From the NCBI RefSeq assembly GCF_018588885.1, contig NZ_JAFFIW010000010.1:1-64000 (forward strand): DNA of 64,000 bases, given 5' to 3'. Below the pieces are notes generated by a model. It saw only the letters and a program-made list of their open reading frames with translations, had not been told where the DNA came from and made no database searches. Shown here one piece after another: positions 43,662 through 52,474 of the stretch; position 1 is the stretch's first letter; every line of letters begins with the position of its first letter. The position numbers and the translations under genes are program-made. The DNA comes from Mesorhizobium sp. dw_380. GTDB lineage: Bacteria; Pseudomonadota; Alphaproteobacteria; Rhizobiales; Rhizobiaceae.

Positions 43662-44705
43662 ATGACCTCAGTCTCCTCGGCCGCTCTCTCCAACGCCATG
43701 CGCTACCAACAGATGCGCATGCAGGCCGAACTCGTCAAAGCCACGAAGGAATCCTCGACCGGCGTGGTCGCCGATGTCGGTCTGGCACTGGGCGGGCGAA
43801 CCGCCCAGTCCGTCACCTTTTCGCGCGACCTCGACCGGCTGAACGTGATCGTCGATTCCAACGGGCTGGTCGCCGCCCGGCTTGCGTCGACGCAGACCTC
43901 GCTCGGCCAGCTCTCCAGCGTGGCGCAGACCTTCCTGTCCAGCCTGACCACGGCATCGTCGGGCGACAACTCCGACTCGCTGACCCAATCAACCGGCCAG
44001 ACGACGATCCAGCAGCTTGCCTCGATCCTCAACACCAGCGTCAACGGCGAATATCTGTTTGCCGGTACCAACACCGACGTCAAGCCGATCAACGATTTCA
44101 CGGCCGCCGGCTCACCGGCCAAGGCCGCCTTCGACGCCTCCTTCGTCGCCAAGTTCGGTTTCACACCCAATGACCCGCTCGCGGCCGACATTACCGCCGC
44201 CCAGATGGACGACTTCATCACCAACGATGTCACGCCGCAGTTCCTCGGCTCGGGCTGGCAGACCAACATGTCGAACGCCACCGACCAGCAGATCGTCAGC
44301 CGCATCGCGCTCAACGAAACCACCGAGACGTCGACCAGCGCCAACAGCGACGGCATCAAGAAACTCGCAATGGCCGCCGCAATGGTCACCAGCCTGATGT
44401 CCACCAACATCAGCCAGGCGGCGAAGGACAGCATCGTCAGCCACTCGCAGATACTGGTCGGCGAGGCGCTGAGCGGCATCGCCCAGGTCCAGTCGCAGAC
44501 CGGCATCGTCCAGAAGCGCGTCTCCGACGCCAGCGACCGCATGAAGACGCAGATCGACCTGTTCGAACGCCATATCCTCGATCTCGAAGCCGTCGATCCG
44601 GCCACCGCCGCCACCAGGGTCGCGGACCTGACGCAGCATATCGAGACGTCCTTCGCTCTGACAGCGCGCCTGCAGCAGCTCAGCCTGTTGAATTACCTGA
44701 CCTGA
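43662..44705 (+). CDS. flgL: Hook-filament junction protein FlgL
   Basis: 347 aa flagellin-like junction protein (HAP3). Seen: MRYQQMRMQAELVKATKESSTG at the N-terminus, GEYLFAGTNTDVKPINDF in the middle (a FlgL hallmark), and a coiled-coil C-terminus ending ALTARLQQLSLLNYLT. Starts three bases after flgK. Confidence 0.93.
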   Translation: MTSVSSAALSNAMRYQQMRMQAELVKATKESSTGVVADVGLALGGRTAQSVTFSRDLDRLNVIVDSNGLVAARLASTQTSLGQLSSVAQTFLSSLTTASSGDNSDSLTQSTGQTTIQQLASILNTSVNGEYLFAGTNTDVKPINDFTAAGSPAKAAFDASFVAKFGFTPNDPLAADITAAQMDDFITNDVTPQFLGSGWQTNMSNATDQQIVSRIALNETTETSTSANSDGIKKLAMAAAMVTSLMSTNISQAAKDSIVSHSQILVGEALSGIAQVQSQTGIVQKRVSDASDRMKTQIDLFERHILDLEAVDPATAATRVADLTQHIETSFALTARLQQLSLLNYLT

Positions 44706-44734
44706 CAACTCCTAGCGGAACGGTAGAGCCGACG

Positions 44735-45082
44735 ATGTACCAATTCTCCTACGCCGACATCCAGAGCACCTCTGTCGCGGACGCCAAGGACCGTGAGCGC
44801 CAGCTCCTGACCCGCTCGATCGACATGCTGTCGGCGGCGGCAGTGGCCGGCCAGGATTCGAGAGAGGCAGTGGAGGCGCTGCATTTCACCAACCGCGTCT
44901 GGACCACCTTCGTCGAGGATCTTGGCTCCAGCGACAATGCGCTTCCCAAGGAATTGCGCGCCAACCTGATCTCCATCGGCCTGTGGCTGCTGCGCGAGGC
45001 GGAAGACATCCGCCAGGGCCGCACCAACAATTTCGAAGGGCTGATCGAAGTGTCCCAGATCATCCGCGACGGCATTCAATGA
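44735..45082 (+). CDS. flaF: Flagellar biosynthesis regulator FlaF
   Basis: 115 aa cytoplasmic helical protein of the FlaF family: MYQFSYADIQSTSVADAKDRERQLLTRSIDML, then LRANLISIGLWLLREAEDIRQG. In Caulobacter FlaF and FlbT have opposing effects on flagellin synthesis. Immediately followed by flbT with a four-base overlap. Confidence 0.92.
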   Translation: MYQFSYADIQSTSVADAKDRERQLLTRSIDMLSAAAVAGQDSREAVEALHFTNRVWTTFVEDLGSSDNALPKELRANLISIGLWLLREAEDIRQGRTNNFEGLIEVSQIIRDGIQ

Positions 45083-45522
45083 CCAACACGCTGAAGATAT
45101 CGCTGAAGCCCAACGAGAAGATCTACATCAACGGCGCCGTCATCCGCGTCGACCGCAAGGTCACCGTAGAACTGATGAACGACGTGCAATTCCTGCTCGA
45201 AAGCCACGTCATCCAGGCCGACGATGCTTCGACGCCGCTCAGGCAGCTGTATTTCATCGTGCAGATCATGCTGATCAACCCCGCTGGCGCCGGCGAGGCG
45301 CGCGAGATGTTCCGCCGCTCTCTGCCGCTGCTCATTGCAAGTTTCGAAGACGCCGAGATCTGCTCCGCGCTGAAGCAGATCGACCGCATGGTCGGCGAGG
45401 ATCGTATCTATGAGGCCTTGAAGGCGATCCGTTCGCTTTACCCTCTCGAACGCCGCGCGCTTGGCGGCAATGACGATGTTCCGGGCGCCCCGCGCCCGCT
45501 GGCCGTGGGAGCACGCTACTGA
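45079..45522 (+). CDS. flbT: Flagellin mRNA-binding repressor FlbT
   Basis: 147 aa. Family opening LKISLKPNEKIYINGAVIRVDRKVTVELMNDVQFLLESHVI, then LYFIVQIMLINPAGAGEAREMF. In Caulobacter FlbT binds the 5' leader of flagellin mRNA and limits translation; in some relatives it acts positively. The two flagellin leaders in this window both carry hairpins near the ribosome site, possible targets. Coupled to flaF (ATGA) and flgD (TGATG). Confidence 0.92.
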   Translation: MTNTLKISLKPNEKIYINGAVIRVDRKVTVELMNDVQFLLESHVIQADDASTPLRQLYFIVQIMLINPAGAGEAREMFRRSLPLLIASFEDAEICSALKQIDRMVGEDRIYEALKAIRSLYPLERRALGGNDDVPGAPRPLAVGARY

Positions 45523-45929
45523 TGACCGTGGACATGACGACGACGATACCGGTTGGCACCAATTCGACGACCACGTCGACCTCGAAGACAGCGGTCGACT
45601 ACCAGTCATTCCTGAAGCTTCTGATCGCCGAGATGAAGAACCAGGATCCGACCAAGCCGATGGATTCGACGGCGTATGTCGCGCAGCTCGCCACCTTCTC
45701 GCAGGTCGAGCAATCGGTGCAGACCAACACCAAGCTCGACCAGATCATGCAGTCCTCGGCGCTGTCGCAGGCCGACGCGCTCATTGGCCGCAACATTACT
45801 TCGGCCGACGGCAAGACGTCAGGCACCGTCGCTTCCGTGCGCCTCGCCAGCAGCGGCCTCATCGCTGTGCTGGGCAACGGCACCGAGGTGCCGGTCGGCC
45901 CGGGCGTTTCTGTCAAGGCGGCAAGCTGA
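45522..45929 (+). CDS. flgD: Flagellar hook cap / hook assembly protein FlgD
   Basis: 135 aa, short compared with enteric FlgD (~230). The conserved N-terminal core is present: VDYQSFLKLLIAEMKNQDPTKPMDSTAYVAQLATFSQVEQSVQTN. Only a small C-terminal beta segment remains (GTVASVRLASSGLIAVLGNGTEVPVGPGV), so the Ig-like/tudor part is reduced. Start overlaps flbT by one base. Confidence 0.93.
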   Translation: MTVDMTTTIPVGTNSTTTSTSKTAVDYQSFLKLLIAEMKNQDPTKPMDSTAYVAQLATFSQVEQSVQTNTKLDQIMQSSALSQADALIGRNITSADGKTSGTVASVRLASSGLIAVLGNGTEVPVGPGVSVKAAS

Positions 45930-45951
45930 CAGGTTTGGCAAGGCCGATCCC

Positions 45952-46218
45952 ATGAACGAGGCCGACGCACTCGACATCGTCCAGTACGCGGTGTGGACGG
46001 TGCTGACCGCGTCCGCGCCGGTTGTGCTGGTCGCCATGGCGGTGGGTATCGGCATCGCCCTCATCCAGGCGCTGACGCAGGTCCAGGAAATCACCTTGAC
46101 CTTCGTGCCGAAGATCGTCGCCATCATGTTGGTGGTGGCGCTTACAGGCCCCTTCATCGGCGGCCAGATATCGGCCTTCACCAACGTCATCTTCGAGCGC
46201 ATCCAGAACGGGTTCTGA
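45952..46218 (+). CDS. fliQ: Flagellar export gate protein FliQ
   Basis: 88 aa with two membrane spans: VLTASAPVVLVAMAVGIGIALIQALTQVQEITLTFVPKIVAIMLVVALTG. Standard length. 22 bases after flgD. In S. meliloti flhA follows fliQ directly (recalled), whereas here 6.3 kb of other genes intervene. Confidence 0.94.
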   Translation: MNEADALDIVQYAVWTVLTASAPVVLVAMAVGIGIALIQALTQVQEITLTFVPKIVAIMLVVALTGPFIGGQISAFTNVIFERIQNGF

Positions 46219-46230
46219 AACCCGCGACGC

Positions 46231-46248
46231 AGGATGCGGCGGCATCCT
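46231..46248 (+). terminator. Short hairpin after fliQ
   Basis: 7-bp stem AGGATGC/GCATCCT with a four-base loop, 12 bases after the fliQ stop, followed by TCCGAATTT. Weak, but it marks a likely operon end. The remaining bases to 46496 show no gene. Confidence 0.4.
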
Positions 46249-46496
46249 TCCGAATTTGCCGGAAAGCACCGGTCGGCTTGCGCAAGCGCAACCCGATCGC
46301 CGCCGGTGATCTCTCCGACGTCGGCCGGATGATACAGGCACTGCCGCAAGCCGGCGGATGCGTGGCCCCCCGCTATCCCCTTGTTGGACCATGATCTTTC
46401 GCGCATGACATTCGCCCTTTGCAGCGCGATGCCATAGTTTCGGCAAACGATGCGGAGAAACCGTGGGGATCAGCACGCTGTGGCAGGAATTCATCC

Positions 46497-48140
46497 ATGA
46501 TTGACGAGAAGCCGGAAAGCGAAGGCGTTTCGGCGCTGGCGCCATTCCGGCATGGCATTTTCCGCGCCGTCTGGGCCGCAAGTCTCGTCTCCAATTTCGG
46601 TGGCCTGATCCAGGGCGTCGGCGCGGCCTGGATGATGACCACCATCGCCACCTCGCCCTATCAGGTCGCCCTGGTCCAGGCCTCGACCACCTTGCCGATC
46701 ATGCTGTTCGCGCTCGTCGCCGGCGCCATCGCCGACAGTTTCGACCGGCGCAAGGTGATGCTGGTCGCGCAGACCTTCATGCTGGTCGTTTCGGTGCTTC
46801 TGACCCTGTTCACCTATTCCGGCCTGATCACGCCGTGGACGCTGCTTGCCTTCACCTTCCTGATCGACAGCGGCACGGCGCTGAACAGCCCCTCATGGCA
46901 GGCCTCTGTCGGCGACATCGTTCCCCGCAACAAGGTGCCCGCCGCCGTGGCGCTGAACTCCATGGGCTTCAACCTGACACGCAGCGTCGGCCCGGCGATC
47001 GGCGGCATCATCGTCGCGGCGGCCGGCGCTGCAGCGGCCTTCGCGGCGAATGCGGTGAGCTATATCGGTCTCATCGTCGTGCTGGCGCGCTGGAAGCCGG
47101 ATGTGCCGGTATCGACCTTGCCGCGCGAGTCGCTTGGCTCCGCGATGGGCGCGGGGCTGCGCTATGTCGCCATGTCGCCCAACATCGGCAAGGTGCTGGT
47201 CAGGGGCGCCGCCTTCGGCTTCAGCGCCGGCGCCGTGCTGGCGCTCTTGCCGCTGGTGGCGCGCGACGTCGTCAAGGGCGACGCGCTGACCTACGGCATC
47301 ATGCTTGGCGCCTTCGGCATCGGCGCCGTCGGCGGCGCGCTGATCAGCGTGCGGCTGCGGCAATTGCTCTCCAGCGAGACCATGGTGCGCTGCGCCTTCG
47401 CCGGCTTCGCCGTCTGCGCCTTCAACGCCGCCGTCAGCCAGCATGCCTGGCAGACGTCACTAGGCCTGCTCGTCGGCGGTGCCTGCTGGGTGATCGCGCT
47501 CTCGCACTTCAACGTCACGGTGCAGATGGCGACGCCGCGCTGGGTGGTCGGTCGGGTGCTGTCGGTCTACCAGACCGCGACCTTCGGCGGCATCGCGCTC
47601 GGCAGCTGGATCTGGGGCGTCGTCGCCGATGCGCATGGCGCCGAGACGACGCTGATCGCGGCCGCCATCGCCATGCTGGCCGGCGGTGCCATCGGCCTTG
47701 TGCTGCCGCTGCCGCAGCAGCAGGTGCTGAACCTCGATCCGCTCAATCGCTTCAAGGAACCGCACCTCGCGCTCGACCTGAAGCCGCGCAGCGGTCCCAT
47801 CGCCATCATGATCGAATATGTGATCCGGCACGAGGACGAGGCGGAATTCCTCGCCACCATGGCTGAACGCGGCCGCATCCGCCGCCGCGACGGCGCCCGC
47901 AACTGGACACTGGCGCGCGATCTCGAAAATCCCACAATATGGATCGAGCACTATCACACGCCGACCTGGCTCGAATATGTCAGGCACAACAGCCGCATCA
48001 CCCATGCCGACGCCACGATCGGCGAACGCCTGCGGGCGCTGCACAGCGGCAACGAGCCGCCGCGCGTGCGCCGAGTCATCGAGCGCCCGACGACCGCCGG
48101 CACCGCGCTGGTGATGGCCAAGGGGCCGATAGAGCACTGA
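46497..48140 (+). CDS. MFS exporter of the MFS_3/EntS type with a C-terminal ABM-like extension
   Basis: 547 aa. About 10-12 hydrophobic segments over the first ~410 residues, with FRAVWAASLVSNFGGLIQGVGAAWMMT and the MFS loop GAIADSFDRRKVMLVAQ. It then carries a ~110-residue soluble extension (MIEYVIRHEDEAEFLATM, NWTLARDLENPTIWIEHY) that reads like a ferredoxin-fold monooxygenase-type dimerisation domain. The start MIDEKPES follows AGGA. It does not belong to the flagellar operons; cargo unknown. First gene of the block splitting fliQ from flhA. Confidence 0.83.
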   Translation: MIDEKPESEGVSALAPFRHGIFRAVWAASLVSNFGGLIQGVGAAWMMTTIATSPYQVALVQASTTLPIMLFALVAGAIADSFDRRKVMLVAQTFMLVVSVLLTLFTYSGLITPWTLLAFTFLIDSGTALNSPSWQASVGDIVPRNKVPAAVALNSMGFNLTRSVGPAIGGIIVAAAGAAAAFAANAVSYIGLIVVLARWKPDVPVSTLPRESLGSAMGAGLRYVAMSPNIGKVLVRGAAFGFSAGAVLALLPLVARDVVKGDALTYGIMLGAFGIGAVGGALISVRLRQLLSSETMVRCAFAGFAVCAFNAAVSQHAWQTSLGLLVGGACWVIALSHFNVTVQMATPRWVVGRVLSVYQTATFGGIALGSWIWGVVADAHGAETTLIAAAIAMLAGGAIGLVLPLPQQQVLNLDPLNRFKEPHLALDLKPRSGPIAIMIEYVIRHEDEAEFLATMAERGRIRRRDGARNWTLARDLENPTIWIEHYHTPTWLEYVRHNSRITHADATIGERLRALHSGNEPPRVRRVIERPTTAGTALVMAKGPIEH

Positions 48141-48164
48141 TTCCACGCGTGGCTGACCTGGCGG

Positions 48165-48488
48165 TCAGCCGGCCGACTGGATCATGTAGAGCTTGCGCGT
48201 CGTCTCGCTGATCCGCCATTCGCCCTTCCATCCCTGCGGCAGCACGAGAAGGTCAACCGGCCTCAGCTCGCAGGTCTCGCCGTCGGCGCGGCTCACCTCC
48301 AGCCGCCCCCAAATGATGTGGCAAATCTCCGACGAACCTGACCGGTCGGCGGTGAAGCGGCCGGGCGTGCACTCCCAGATGCCGACATCGATGGTCCCGT
48401 CCGGTGATTGGAAGAGCGAGCGCACCGCCTTGACCTGATTTCCTTCGATGGAAGTGGGCTTGGATGAGAACGCGCCGAATTGCGTCAA
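48165..48488 (-). CDS. Small cupin-domain protein
   Basis: 107 aa. Cupin-type strands are seen: GIWECTPGRFTADRSGSSEICHIIWGRLEVS and LLVLPQGWKGEWRI. Similar to the DUF861/EutQ-like single cupins that accompany amine catabolism genes. The only plausible start is a TTG that lies within a mosaic repeat, with no ribosome site, so the 5' end may have been replaced by the repeat. It follows the FAD oxidase on the same strand after 48 bases and may be its accessory. Confidence 0.7.
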   Translation of the reverse strand: MTQFGAFSSKPTSIEGNQVKAVRSLFQSPDGTIDVGIWECTPGRFTADRSGSSEICHIIWGRLEVSRADGETCELRPVDLLVLPQGWKGEWRISETTRKLYMIQSAG

Positions 48489-48540
48489 AACAAAGAGTTA
48501 GAGCGATTCACCGTTTCCGTGAAACGGTGAATCGCTTTAG
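48473..48540. repeat. Rhizobial mosaic repeat, copy 4 (partial)
   Basis: GAATTGCGTCAAAACAAAGAG joins a 15-bp perfect palindrome GCGATTCACCGTTTC (48503-48517)/GAAACGGTGAATCGC (48521-48535) with a three-base loop. Same module order as the right half of the 23.9-24.0 kb element. The cupin TTG start lies in its left part and the FAD oxidase stop TAA (48537-48539) abuts its right edge. Confidence 0.8.
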
Positions 48541-49922
48541 TGGCCTGTGATGCTGTCGGCCAGGGCGGCAAGCCTGGAGGTGTGCGCCAGACCGGCGGCT
48601 TCACGGCGATCGGCGAGATGGTAGAGCTGATACATGGAATGCACGCCGAGCCACCGGAACGGCTCCGGCTCCCAGCGCCGCACGGTGCGGTTGACCCAGG
48701 GCAGGCGCGTGAGCTCCGTGTCCTGGCCGAGGATCAGGTCGGCAAGCGTGCGCCCCGAAAGATTGGAGCTCGACACGCCAAGCCCGACATAGCCGCCGGC
48801 CCAGCCGATGCGCGTCGCGGGATCGAGGCCGACGGTCGTGCACCAGTCGCGCGGCACGCCGAGCACGCCGCACCAGGCATGCTCGATGCGGCAGCTCGCC
48901 GTCTGCGGCAGCAGCGCCGTCAGGATCTGATGCAGCTGGTCGATCGTCGCCTGCTGCGTCCGCCCGTTGACGTCGGTGCGCGAGCCGTAGCGATAGGGCA
49001 CGCCGCGCCCACCCATGGTGATGCGCCCCTCGCGCGTGCGCTGGGCATAGCAATAGGCGTGGGCGGCATTGCCCAGAAGCTCATGCCCTTCCCAGCCGAT
49101 GTCGCGCCACAGTTCCGGCGGCAGCGGCTCGGTCACAATCTGCGCGCTGTTGAGCGCCAGCCAGGTCCTCTCCTCGCCGGGGATGCCTGATGTAAAACCC
49201 TCCGTGGCGCGGATGATGGTTTCCGCCCGCACCGTGCCGCGGTCGGTCGTCACGCTGCCCTTGGCGATTGCCGTCACCGTCGTCTGTTCGTAGATCGGCA
49301 CGCCCAGCCGCTCGACCGCGGCGGCAAGCCCGCGCACCAGCTTGGCCGGCTGCACGCGCGCCTGGCCGTGGACGACGAAGCCGCCCATGACGTCGCGCAC
49401 ATTGATGCGCGCCCGCGTCGCCGCTGCATCCAGCATCTCGACGCGGTTCGGATCGACATCCCAGGCGCGGATCGTCTCGCACTCTTCGCGCGCGCGTTCG
49501 AGCTGCGCCGGGTTGGTGGCCACCGTCAGATTGTCGACGCGGCGGATATCGGCATCGATCCCTTCCACGCTTGCCACCCGGATCACCTCGTCGACGCAGC
49601 CCGCCATGGCCGCCTGCATGGCGCTCACACCTTGCCGGGTCGAGGTCTTGAGATACTTCTCTCGCGACCAGGAGAAGCCACCCGACAGCCAGCCGCCATT
49701 GCGGCCCGAAGCGCCGAAGCCGGCAAACTCGCGCTCGATCAGTGCGATGCGCAGCGAGGGCCTGGCCTTCTTCAGATAATAGGCGGTCCACAGCCCGGTA
49801 TAGCCGGCGCCGACGATCGCGACATCGGCTTCCATGTCGCCGGGCAAGGGTGACCGGGGCGCGGGAACCCCTCCCATATCCGCATACCAGAACGATATGT
49901 CGCCGTTGCGTTTGGCTTGCAT
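48537..49922 (-). CDS. FAD-dependent amine oxidoreductase (DadA/PuuB family)
   Basis: 461 aa. The dinucleotide fold motif is near the N-terminus: VAIVGAGYTGLWTAYYLKKARP, followed by FGASGRNGGWLSGGFSW, the pattern of gamma-glutamylputrescine oxidases and other DAO-type enzymes. C-terminal YVGLGVSSSNLSGRTLADLI is the second FAD-contact region. Expected to oxidise an amine or amino acid; a gamma-glutamylputrescine role is a guess supported by the polyamine genes elsewhere in the window. No membrane anchor. The stop codon touches a repeat. Confidence 0.83.
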   Translation of the reverse strand: MQAKRNGDISFWYADMGGVPAPRSPLPGDMEADVAIVGAGYTGLWTAYYLKKARPSLRIALIEREFAGFGASGRNGGWLSGGFSWSREKYLKTSTRQGVSAMQAAMAGCVDEVIRVASVEGIDADIRRVDNLTVATNPAQLERAREECETIRAWDVDPNRVEMLDAAATRARINVRDVMGGFVVHGQARVQPAKLVRGLAAAVERLGVPIYEQTTVTAIAKGSVTTDRGTVRAETIIRATEGFTSGIPGEERTWLALNSAQIVTEPLPPELWRDIGWEGHELLGNAAHAYCYAQRTREGRITMGGRGVPYRYGSRTDVNGRTQQATIDQLHQILTALLPQTASCRIEHAWCGVLGVPRDWCTTVGLDPATRIGWAGGYVGLGVSSSNLSGRTLADLILGQDTELTRLPWVNRTVRRWEPEPFRWLGVHSMYQLYHLADRREAAGLAHTSRLAALADSITGH

Positions 49923-50053
49923 GGGATGACTTTCGGGTTGAGTGAGATCAGGTCAGCGTCGGTAGAGTTCGGCGCGCGCCGAGGTTGGCCGCGATGATCC
50001 GCATCACTTCGGCTCTGGCACTGCCGATGCTCTCGTCGCCGCATGAGTAAACC

Positions 50054-51931
50054 CTACCCCTCGCCCGACAGGTCCCGGCGCGCCTTTTCGAGTTCTTCGG
50101 CATAGCGCCGCATCAGATGGCCCTCGGTCAGCAGGCCGAGCACGATATGGTCGGTGAAATCCTCGACCACCGCCAACTCCTCGGCGCCGGCACGCTGGAA
50201 CGTCTCAGCGGCGGCCTGCACGTTCATGCTGGGGACCAGGACGGCGTCCTTGTACTGCGCAAGATCGCGCACCGGCATCTCGCCGCCGGAGGGATCGCTG
50301 TGCAGTTCGGCCACGATCAGCACGCCGACATACTGATCCCCCGGATCGACGGCGATGACGCGCTGGGCCGAGCCGAGCGGGATTTCGTTGCGGAAGGCGG
50401 CCAGCGTCGTCGAGGCATCGATAGTCTTGATGTCCTTGCGCATCATCGAGCCGACGGTGAGGCTGCGCATCCAGCCGACATCGTGGGCGCTGCGGATCGT
50501 CTCGCCGCGCAGATGGAAGCGCCAGGTCGAGAACGAATAGCCGAAGGTTTCGCGCACCAGGATCGCCGCCATGATCGAGGCGGCCAGAACCACGCCGGTG
50601 AGCGTCAGGTCGCGGGTCGATTCCAGCGCCAGGAAGGTCATGGTCAGCGGACCGCCGACGACACCAACGGCAAGCGACGTCATGCCGACGACGGCGGCAA
50701 CCGAGGGGTCGATGCCGGTCGCCGGCGAAACCATCGCCATCACACCGGCGAAGGCCTTGCCGAGCAGCGCGCCGAGGAACAGCGAGGCGAAGAACAGGCC
50801 GCCGCGAAAGCCCGACCCCAGCGAGATGGCCGACGCTGCCAGCTTCAGCACGAAAACGCTGGCCACCACCGTCAGCCCGTAATTCATCGCGAATTCGCGG
50901 TGCAGCGCACCATGGCCGCTGGACAGGACCTGCGGCGTGGCCAGCCCCAGCAGGCCGACGATGACGCCGCCGATGACGGGGCGCAGCGAGGCATCGACCG
51001 ACAGCCTGTTGAACCCACGTTCGATCAGCGTCACCAGATGCATGATGGCGATCGAGGCCGCACCGCCAAGCAATCCAAGCAGCAGGAACGGCACGTACTG
51101 GCTTGCGGTCAGCGTCGGCAGCCCGGCTAGTTCGAGCGGGAACGGCACGCCGCCGAACATTTCCGCCGTCAGCGAGGCCGAGATCGCGGCCGCCATGACA
51201 GGCGCGACATTGGCGACCGAGTAGATGCCGATGACCAGTTCGAAACCGTAGAAGGCGCCGGTCAGTGGCGCGTCGAAGGCGGCGGCGATGGCGCCGGCGG
51301 CACCACAGCCAACCAGGACGCGGACATCGTTGCGCCGCAGCTTGAACGCCCGCGCCAGCCGCGACGCCATGCCGGAGCCGAGCTGCGTATAGCCCGCCTC
51401 CAGACCGACCGAAGCACCGAAGCCGCTGGAGATCATCGTCTGGCAGACGATGATGAAGGTGTCGGTCAGCGACATGCGCCCGCCATAAAGCGCGTTGGCT
51501 TCGATCGGATCGACTGGGGTGCGAAATTTTCGAATCCTCAGCCAGATCACCGATATGCCGAGCAGAATGCCGCCGATTGCCGGTATCGCCGCTTGCACCG
51601 GACTGGCGAGGGAGAACATGCCGGAAAGCCGGCCGCCGGGCTGAACGCCGAACAAGAGCCCGTGCAGGTCCTGCACGATTTGGCTCATCGCGGTGACCAG
51701 TATTCCCGCCATGATCCCGACGACGCCCGCCAGGATGACCACGGCGATGCCGCGCGCCTCGAGCAGAGGGATTGACCTCAAAAGCACCGCGCGCAGCCGG
51801 CGGGCGTAGACTTGCGGTTCGTTTCTGGAAAGCACCGGGCGGCTCGCCGATATCAAAAGGCAATGGCAGACCCGCCTGATACGCCGGGCTGCACGCCATG
51901 ACAACCACAATGGCGATATCAAAGGCGCCAT
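50054..51931 (-). CDS. ClC-family chloride channel/antiporter with C-terminal CBS-type region
   Basis: 625 aa. About a dozen membrane segments in residues 60-440. The gating-Glu motif reads GASVGLEAGYTQLGSG, where most ClC proteins have G(K/R)EGP; the late anion motif reads GSGFRGGLFFASLFLGALLG. The C-terminal ~150 residues contain two CBS-like units (VGSMMRKDIKTIDASTTLAAFRNEI; LVPSMNVQAAAETFQRAGAEELAVVEDF). The Arg-rich first ~35 residues may not be translated; the true start is uncertain. Not flagellar. Confidence 0.87.
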   Translation of the reverse strand: MAPLISPLWLSWRAARRIRRVCHCLLISASRPVLSRNEPQVYARRLRAVLLRSIPLLEARGIAVVILAGVVGIMAGILVTAMSQIVQDLHGLLFGVQPGGRLSGMFSLASPVQAAIPAIGGILLGISVIWLRIRKFRTPVDPIEANALYGGRMSLTDTFIIVCQTMISSGFGASVGLEAGYTQLGSGMASRLARAFKLRRNDVRVLVGCGAAGAIAAAFDAPLTGAFYGFELVIGIYSVANVAPVMAAAISASLTAEMFGGVPFPLELAGLPTLTASQYVPFLLLGLLGGAASIAIMHLVTLIERGFNRLSVDASLRPVIGGVIVGLLGLATPQVLSSGHGALHREFAMNYGLTVVASVFVLKLAASAISLGSGFRGGLFFASLFLGALLGKAFAGVMAMVSPATGIDPSVAAVVGMTSLAVGVVGGPLTMTFLALESTRDLTLTGVVLAASIMAAILVRETFGYSFSTWRFHLRGETIRSAHDVGWMRSLTVGSMMRKDIKTIDASTTLAAFRNEIPLGSAQRVIAVDPGDQYVGVLIVAELHSDPSGGEMPVRDLAQYKDAVLVPSMNVQAAAETFQRAGAEELAVVEDFTDHIVLGLLTEGHLMRRYAEELEKARRDLSGEG

Positions 51932-52118
51932 TATGGCCGCGAAACGGCTGATTTCGATCTTTCCCTCCCCTCAATTCGGGAAGCAACCGCTGCTGCCGTC
52001 AGTCCGGTATGGTCAGCGGCCCGCAGTCGTCGTCGGCGATGAAGGTTGCCAGCAGGTCGGCGGGCTCGGTGGTGCTGGCATTCTCGGCTGGCCTTGCGGG
52101 CATCGGGCCGCGAAGCCC

Positions 52119-52418
52119 TCAGGTCGGCATCGGCTCGCCGGCCTCATAGAGCACGAGATTGCGCTCGCCGATGCCAAGCGCCGGCCAGCTCGAGCGCCAG
52201 TCGGCGATGTGCGGCGAGCGGAAATGCGCATCGAGTGCCGCCCTGTCGCGCCAGGCCTCGGTGACCCGGATCAGCCCGGCATCGAGAACATCCCGCGCAT
52301 AGGAATATTCGAGGCAGCCGTCCTCGGCCCGACTGGCGCGAACCATGCGCTCCATCACCGGTCTTGCCTCCTCGAACCGATTGGGCGGCAAACGGATCGT
52401 GCCGATGATCAGGAGCAT
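52119..52418 (-). CDS. Antibiotic-biosynthesis-monooxygenase (ABM) domain protein
   Basis: 99 aa, single ferredoxin-like ABM domain: MLLIIGTIRLPPNRFEEARPVMERMVRASRAEDGCLEYSYARD, then RVTEAWRDRAALDAHFRSPHI. These small dimeric proteins include quinol monooxygenases and heme-degrading enzymes; the substrate is unknown. The start follows AAGGA; the open frame upstream lacks a ribosome site. Last gene of the insert before flhA. The 187 bases between it and the ClC gene show nothing clear. Confidence 0.83.
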   Translation of the reverse strand: MLLIIGTIRLPPNRFEEARPVMERMVRASRAEDGCLEYSYARDVLDAGLIRVTEAWRDRAALDAHFRSPHIADWRSSWPALGIGERNLVLYEAGEPMPT

Positions 52419-52474
52419 GGGTTTTCCTTTTTTGGACGCGCGGACCTGAGCTCGGTTAGCCACTCTCCCACCCT

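Noticed and set aside
49772..50044. 90-codon frame upstream of the FAD oxidase start
   Set aside because: Most of it overlaps the oxidase gene in another frame and it shows no domain.
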